From Plectrocnemia conspersa (taxonomy: Eukaryota > Arthropoda > Insecta > Trichoptera > Polycentropodidae), in assembly GCA_009617715.1 (NCBI GenBank), contig VTFK01000357.1:186001-250000 (forward strand): DNA of 64,000 bases, read 5' to 3'. Under the pieces are notes generated by a model, which saw nothing but the letters and a program-made list of their open reading frames with translations, did not search any database and was not told the DNA's origin. The translations under genes were made by a program, and so were the position numbers. Positions 58,440 to 64,000 of the stretch are shown piece by piece (within the stretch, counting starts at the first letter, position 1; each line of letters starts with the position of its first letter).

Positions 58440-58940
58440 ATTTTTTTATTTATATATGATATATTCATGACCATGACATCACAACCGAAATATAGAAATA
58501 AAATAAGTGTAAATTATTTAAATCTCGGGATTTATTGCGATGGGAACTTACTGTTAGATATTTCGACAATGATATCCCTGTCATGATCACATATTTTTAA
58601 CAAATTTCAGTTTTATATATGTATAAGTTATTGAATTTTTAATTGAAAAAAAATATATTGAAATTGAAAATATTAATAACTACATAAAAATGTATATTAA
58701 CCTTTTATATAAATAAGCATCGTATAAATCGAGCTAAGATTTTAATTAAAATGTAAAGCATGCGTACGTAATGTGTCAGATAATGCCGCTTTATGCAAAT
58801 TGATCGCCTGCGAACACAGTTATGTATATTTACAACTCATATGCGGGTGGGTGTGCAGTAGCAAAACTAACAGGACAACTGTTGATTACTCCTACTAGTT
58901 AGTACTGTTCTACTAACGCAATCATCCATTAATCAAACGT
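58440..58940. other. AT-rich non-coding DNA
   Basis: Nothing recognised. Confidence 0.3.
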
Positions 58941-58944
58941 CGAA

Positions 58945-59165
58945 ATTCATAAAACTCGGGTCGCAAATAACCGGCCCCCTTTTTTCAAACCTGACCTTAT
59001 CTGCCGAAATAAATTCTTCGACGGACATAAATCAAGGTCCATTTTCATAATGCGAAATTTCCGATACCCCCGTCGCGTCGGCGGAAAATTTATTTGGGGC
59101 GATTGATAAAGCCGTGGATTGAATCGGAGACAATAGTTCGATAAATAAGTCACGCATTCGTTTTA
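58945..59165. other. GC-richer non-coding island
   Basis: Contains GGGTCGCAAATAACCGGCCC, CAAACCTGACCTTATCTGCC (GATA-type site), TTCGACGGACATAAATCAAG, CGTCGCGTCGGCGGAAAATT and TTGATAAAGCCGTGG. A 68-codon minus frame has no domain. The form matches an insect cis-regulatory element. Confidence 0.35.
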
Positions 59166-59403
59166 ACTTATATAAGCGCGAGAAAGAATGACTATATATT
59201 ATGTGAAGGGTATCGGAAGCAATTCGTTTTTTATGGGTTAAACTTCTGAAAATAAAGTCTTAGCAAGTATTTTCAATATTACAACGCAACGGTTGAGTTT
59301 TTCATGAGCGCATATAGCGCAAAAATAGCTTAGAAAATCTGTCTAAGACGCTGAAATATTCGATCATCGTTACACCATATTTTGAAGAGACCATAATGGC
59401 ATA

Positions 59404-59770
59404 AGAGGAGGAGTGATTCTGGCCATCAGAACTGAAAAGTTTTGCTCTGCGCCACCTTGACTACCTTCACACCGTTGGAGAGCATCTTTGGATCTGTGCA
59501 GACACACAATGCGTCTCGTTCGGCATCTGTTCTTTATTTTCCTCCAAATCAACTAAAAAATAAGCACAGATGACAGAAGTCATCTGTGGTCAGAAGTCAT
59601 CAGAAATCATCTTCTCGAAGAATCGAGAAGATATGAGAAGAGCAAAAAATATTATTTAAAAAAAATATTATTACTGTCGTTGATTTAAATTTGTCGTACT
59701 CGGGTTGTACCCAAGATGTAAATTTTATGTCAGATTTATTTAATGTTAGAGAGATGGCTGTCATGATCCA
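59404..59770 (+). pseudogene. LINE endonuclease-domain remnant
   Basis: Frame-broken relic of the AP-endonuclease part of a non-LTR retrotransposon. RGGVILAIRTEKF at 59404 matches the usual RGGGVLIAV block. EHLWICADTQCVSFG in the next frame lies where the E.LW block is expected. In a third frame SVLYFPPNQLKNKHR (about 59530-59572) matches the VYFPPNQ block, and VDLNLSYSGCTQDV (about 59680) takes the place of GDFNL. No RT follows. It could be the 5' part of a LINE-A or related element, since no LINE-A copy here reaches its endonuclease, but that link is unproven. Confidence 0.6.
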
Positions 59771-60580
59771 CTGGAGAAACCTCTCAAGTAATGACTGACA
59801 GATTAGTAATAAAATAATAAAAAATACGTTTCTAGCAATGACTATAAACTACTACTGTTTTAGTCATATTCAAATATGTATCATATTATATTTTACGGAC
59901 ATATATAAAACTAATACATCGAATCATCTTTTCTACACACATACATAGACAAGCTGAAATACATATTATGTACATATACTAAATTTATTCCTCACCATGC
60001 ATTATTAGCATTCAAAAGCCTCGTGTTTGTCGCACTCGTTTCCCTTATTCAATTTGCTTGGTTCACTCTGGCTTGGCTATAATTACTTAGATAAATCAAT
60101 ATAGCTGTTAGCGCGCGAGCTTTACAAGGTAGTTCTGTCACTTCTAGTGCTCATTTAACTCTTCTCTCAGCCGCAAATTAAGCCCGAGTCTAGGCTAAAT
60201 CCCCAAGGGAGTTGTGATGAATTAACTTTGCATTTTATTACGCCCAAATGTGATGTAAATGCATAGAGAATTTGCATGAATATCATCTAGTGAGTGAAGC
60301 AATTCTGCCATAATCTTTTAATGCTACCTACGAATTATTATGTATGTAAATCAGTGGTTTTTAAAATGTAGAGCTTTAATTCAAGGTTTGGTGAATCATT
60401 TAAGAAAAATACACATAGTTGCAATTACAGGTGTTACTGTCATAAAAAGAATAAAAACAGTTAATGATGTATTATCAACTAAAATGCAGCGTGCTTCATT
60501 TGATTTAAAATGTTAGAAATAAATTTAAAATCTCAGCCAAAACTTTCGAAAACCACTGATACATAAAAAACTGTGATGCA
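59771..60580. other. Non-coding DNA with a modest island
   Basis: 60000-60290 is less AT-rich (CTCGTGTTTGTCGCACTCG, AGCCCGAGTCTAGGCTAAAT) without an open frame; the rest is AT-rich. Confidence 0.3.
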
Positions 60581-60584
60581 AAAG

Positions 60585-61195
60585 TACCGAACGGTGGACA
60601 TTAATATTCAATTTCGAAAGCTCGGCTTCGGCGAGAAAAACGCGCATATTCACAGTCGCGGTTCGTTAACAGATATACATTAAGAGAGTTTAACTGAAAA
60701 TACTTACTTACACTTCATTAAACGATGATTTTCCATTTTCGGGCGAGTCCCGTGGAAAATTCATAAGAGCGAGCATTTTGTCCGAATGTTCGTAGTAAAA
60801 GAAGCTTTCATTTGAAAATCATATTTTTATTGATAATTTATTATTATTAAAATATGAAGTGTATAGTTTGAAGCTGTAATAAACTGTTTACATGTATTAT
60901 TTTATTGATACATTATTATTTTTATTGCAAATGTGCATTTTCCCGACATTCGTCGCAAGATGATCGCTCATATTTTCTGCGGCAGAAAATTCGCGTATTA
61001 AACTCGGAAACTCTCAGTGGAAATTGGAAACTTGGGAATAATATTTACACGCGATTGAGCACAAAACAGTGGTTTTGAATATCGTTAATTATAGGACAAA
61101 GTTGTCGAATTTTAATAAAGCGCCGATGCGAATTTTCGAACGCAAACTTTGCGGTCGTTTATTGTATGTATTACAATAAAATATATCTGTACGCA
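60585..61195. other. GC-richer non-coding islands
   Basis: Three patches: 60610-60680 (AAAGCTCGGCTTCGGCGAGA, GTCGCGGTTCGTTAACAGAT), 60735-60790 (TTTTCGGGCGAGTCCCGTGG) and 60940-61150 (TTCCCGACATTCGTCGCAAG, GCGCCGATGCGAATTTTCG). No coding signal; possible regulatory DNA. Confidence 0.3.
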
Positions 61196-61216
61196 TGACT
61201 TTTACATACTATACAC

Positions 61217-61455
61217 CAGTGGTCTTCAACCTGGTGGTACGCGGACCGGCACCGGTCCGCAAGAAATTATATCAAATTTGTTTGCAAAAAATCAACAGCA
61301 GATGTCGCACTAACAAAACATTGAAATTTTATATCATTAGATTAAATAAATAATATTCTATTAAACATTGGTTTTTATTTTGGATTGACGCCGGTCCGCG
61401 AAACATTTTTCTTATTTTCGCCGGGCCGCGGATGTAAAAGGGTTGAAGAGCACTG
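61217..61455. mobile_element. hAT-4, 239-bp hAT MITE
   Basis: Inverted repeats CAGTGGTCTTCAACC (61217) and GGTTGAAGAGCACTG (ending 61455) with one mismatch, and a perfect 8-bp target duplication CTATACAC (61209-61216, 61456-61463) that fits nnnTAnnn. CGGACCGGCACCGGTCCGC and GCCGGTCCGCG / CGCCGGGCCGCGG are GC-rich subterminal repeats. It has no coding sequence. Confidence 0.92.
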
Positions 61456-61463
61456 CTATACAC

Positions 61464-62175
61464 TGTCATTGTATTATATGCAAGAAATACGTAGTATCAC
61501 AAGATGAATTAATAATTCTTCTAATATAATTTAAAATTTATTTATGAATACTTTTTGTGAAATATTTATATTAAAAAAAATAATAAAAAAAAAAAATTCA
61601 GATAATTTTAATATAATACATTTTAAATAATTCACTTTTGGGCTTTTAATATAAATTAAATATTCTTAAGAATGGCAAAATGAAATTGCAAAAAAATATA
61701 GTAAGTCTTTTTTTTTTACAAAGGTCTGATTACTTGTAGTGATGTATTGAATGACTATAGTCATATTTTATAAATGTAAATCACTATAATTAAAAAAACC
61801 TTTAAGGCAAAAATATAATATTTACAATAATATTAATTTAGAGCGGAAAAACTTTTAGTTTATTAATTACATATCATATACAGAATCTGACAGCGCAGGT
61901 GTATATTTTTACGGTTACAAAGTTTCATTATGAATTGTTTTTGAATTAGAAAAGTTAATACAATATGTGCAAATATAAATGCTAATTGACTGTACCTCAA
62001 CTTTTTGGGCACTAAATTTTATTTTTTAAAATATGTTTTTAGTATTTTTTTGCTGATATCAAATATTTAAACTATGTATTTATAGCTATTCTCAAAATGG
62101 TGAACTTAAAATTATATAAAACGCATTATGTATTTTTTTTCTGCATGTTTAAAAAAAGTAAAGAATTGGCAATAT
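61464..62175. other. AT-rich non-coding DNA
   Basis: Nothing recognised. Confidence 0.3.
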
Positions 62176-62185
62176 AGACAGCAGC

Positions 62186-62322
62186 CGGTCAAAAGAGCGT
62201 GCGTCAAATGAGCGCCGTCATAAGAGCGTTTACCAAAGAAGCGCTGTAACAAAATGGCGTGCGTCAAATGCGTCATATGAGCGTTTGACAAAAGAGAGCA
62301 CGTCATAAGAGCGCAAAAATAC
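62186..62322. repeat. Degenerate tandem array of GTCATAAGAGCG units
   Basis: About eight degenerate 13-18-base units: GGTCAAAAGAGCGT, GCGTCAAATGAGCGCC, GTCATAAGAGCGTTTA, CCAAAGAAGCGCT, AACAAAATGGCGTGC, GTCATATGAGCGTTT, GACAAAAGAGAGCAC and GTCATAAGAGCGC. The form is like the terminal arrays of foldback element Y (GACATTAGCGCGCC), but the sequence differs. A 74-codon minus frame through it is an artefact of the array. Confidence 0.7.
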
Positions 62323-62329
62323 TTGGAGA

Positions 62330-62610
62330 AAATCAAGTAATGATTATTTGAGGAATTAGGTATACAAAATATATGTAAATTGCGAGAAATTTACAAAGAA
62401 TAAAAATTCACTAGATAAAGGCGGTAAAATTAGTATTTTATGTAGCAGAGCGTAATGACGATTAAAATGATTAGCCAATGAAAGCATTATTATTTATTAA
62501 TTATTACGTACATACGAAAGTATGGTTCCCCATCTCCATTCGTACGATTTACATATATTTTGTACTAAAATAAAACGCTGATTTTAAATTTTTCATTAGA
62601 TTTGTTCTGT
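62330..62610. other. AT-rich non-coding DNA
   Basis: Nothing recognised; it borders the truncated 5' end of LINE-A copy 3. Confidence 0.3.
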
Positions 62611-62611
62611 A

Positions 62612-63511
62612 ATGTTTCATGGAAATGGGCTTGCTATAACCAATTGCCTTTCAGTGTAAAGAAATGTCACACAATTTCATTTTCAAGGTCATTAACGCCG
62701 GCAAAATATTCATACCATTTAGGCGGATATTTTCTGGAAAAGTTTTCTTCAACTAAGGATTTAGGAGTGACTTTCAAAGAACGTTGGAAATTTAGCCAGC
62801 ACATTGCAGAGACTCATATCAAATCCTTAAAAATGCTCGGTTTTATCTTGAGAAATGCGCGTTACTTCAGGAATACTTTAGTATTGCGCACTCTTTATGA
62901 TACTCTAGTCCGCAGCATACTAGAAACTAGCTCCATCATTTGGATCCCAGGCGTAATGAATCAATGTAATGAATTGAAGCTGGAAAAAGTACAACGTAAA
63001 TTTCTTCGATATTTATACTTGAAGGAATACGGGTATTATCCGTTCTTGTTTCCCAGTGCTTTTATTTTAGGAGCTCTGGGATACGTTTCTTTGTCGACTC
63101 GCAGAAGTGTTTATGTAATTAAACACTTCTGGAAATTGCTCAAGGGCATCGTAGACAATCCTTCAGTGCTCGAGCAGCTTCAAATGTGGGCTCCCTGAAG
63201 GTGGTTATAGTTCTCGGTCGCGTCCACTATTCTTGCCTGTTAAGTCTAGAACTGGAGCACTTGCCAACTTTTCTCTGGCCAAGGCTATTTATCTGCTCAA
63301 TTCTGTCCATAGAAATATTGGCATTGTCTCTTGCACATATGGAGTTTTGGTTCAGTTCGTATGGGACAATGCACACCTGTTGAGGTGATTTGTGTCTGTT
63401 GTTTTGTCTTGTTTAGTTTTGTATGTATTATGATGTATTAGTACTTTTGACTATCGTGACACATTGGGTTTGCCTGTCAGGTCACGATGGTTATAATTTT
63501 AATAAATAAAT
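62612..63511 (+). mobile_element. LINE-A copy 3, 5' truncated
   Basis: About 0.9 kb of the 3' end of LINE-A on the + strand, almost identical to copy 1. It begins in the SMWKWACYNQ region (here VSWKWACYNQ), covers the C-terminal part of the reverse transcriptase, then the 3' hairpin (63450-63492) and an AATAAATAAATAAATT tail. At 62715-62740 it shows the uninterrupted sequence that carries hAT-1 in copy 1. Confidence 0.88.
62617..63388 (+). pseudogene. LINE-A copy 3 reverse transcriptase C-terminal region
   Basis: Open from WKWACYNQLPFSVKKCHT through KYSYHLGGYFLEKFSSTK, DLGVTFKERWKFSQHI, KMLGFILRNARYFRNTL, YDTLVRSILETSSIIWIPG and VEKVQRKFLRYLYLKEY-type sequence (here LEKVQRKFLRYLYLKEYG) to LQMWAP, where an extra C (CTCCCTGAAG against CTCCTGAAG in copy 1, about 63195) shifts the frame to a stop. 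After the shift the old frame goes on with GGYSSRSRPLFLPVKSRT to DNAHLLR and a stop near 63388. The catalytic YADD region is missing. Near-identity to copy 1 implies recent activity of this family in the lineage. Confidence 0.87.
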
Positions 63512-64000
63512 AAATTAAATTGACGAATAATTATCGATTCGACTTGCAATGAATGCGTACAGTTATAGAGCAGGTATATGGCCCGCCAGACCTTTTTTTC
63601 CATCTATTTTAGACTACAACTTTATCGTGAAATATAAATTTTAAGCGCAAAGTATAAGATACATAAAATCATCTGAAAATAAATGTGATTGCAAAGGGTT
63701 AAAACATTAATTCTGTAAAATTAATTTTAATCATATTGTATAATTATCAAAAAATGAGTTACTTATGATTTTTTAAATACCTAATTGTAACCATTTACAA
63801 AATAAATTCACCGCTGTCAAGGTGCATACCAATGCATGACATTGGTAAATGACACGGACGATATGCACTTGTTTAAAATTATTTTTACGATATTAAAACT
63901 TAAAGTAGTAATTGGTGAATTTCTATGATTTTTTAAATACTTTTTTATTAGTCTGATATTTAGTTTTAATGTGTTATTACTAGAGACCTAAATTTTTCGC
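63512..64000. other. AT-rich non-coding DNA
   Basis: Nothing recognised. The word GATTTTTTAAATAC occurs twice (63768 and 63929). Confidence 0.3.

Overview
The window looks like insect nuclear DNA. It is strongly AT-rich and intron-like, with ordinary splice signals. It is crowded with insect-type transposable elements: non-LTR retrotransposons, hAT elements, a mariner remnant and many MITE-like repeats. Nothing bacterial, viral or organellar is visible. I could not settle the insect order.

Gene content is small. At the left end (1.9-3.8 kb) two related coding exons sit on the + strand, each with a 3' splice site, a stop codon and polyadenylation signals. They start in the same splice phase with the same residues (LAS, then YP.P.D), so they look like duplicated alternative 3'-terminal exons of one gene whose upstream exons lie outside the window. 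I do not recognise the protein with certainty. At 10.19-10.36 kb there is an exon-like block with acceptor, donor and protein-like codon sequence, but with one in-frame stop. A TATA box followed by a 51-codon ORF at 15.7-15.9 kb is a weak further candidate.

The rest is mainly repeats. (1) Element H, with about 25-bp inverted termini and TTA/TAA 3-bp target duplications, is present in four copies at 9.0-9.8, 18.1-19.1, 19.5-19.95 and 22.8-23.9 kb. (2) One LINE family (LINE-A) appears at 26.1-30.3, 40.3-40.5, 53.65-55.2 and 62.6-63.5 kb, all 5' truncated. It ends in a 3' hairpin with paired base changes between subfamilies. (3) A second LINE (33.95-32.6 kb) has split an older repeat. (4) hAT elements at 11.6-12.6, 26.96-29.64, 27.14-27.81, 44.16-45.26 and 61.2-61.5 kb all have recognisable 8-bp target duplications. 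Four of the five fit nnnTAnnn. The 26-30 kb region is a three-layer nest: LINE, then a hAT with a BED-finger transposase remnant, then a hAT MITE. (5) Two inverted copies of a 1.5-kb foldback-like element with GCGCGC-rich repeat termini lie at 40.64-42.15 and 56.93-58.44 kb. Smaller repeats include a TA-flanked MITE holding a second MITE (35.03-35.52 kb), a 0.4-kb repeat at 17.4 and 37.5 kb, and a long (TA)n tract at 38.9 kb.

Between the repeats, especially at 21.6-24.8, 36-37, 42.5-42.9, 47.7-48, 50.2-53.2 and 56.5-61.1 kb, short GC-richer non-coding islands stand out against the AT-rich background. They could be cis-regulatory elements of a gene outside the window, but that is inference from composition only. 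I saw no convincing new gene system. The strongest observations are the paired terminal exons, the LINE hairpin, the nested hAT insertions and the foldback pair.
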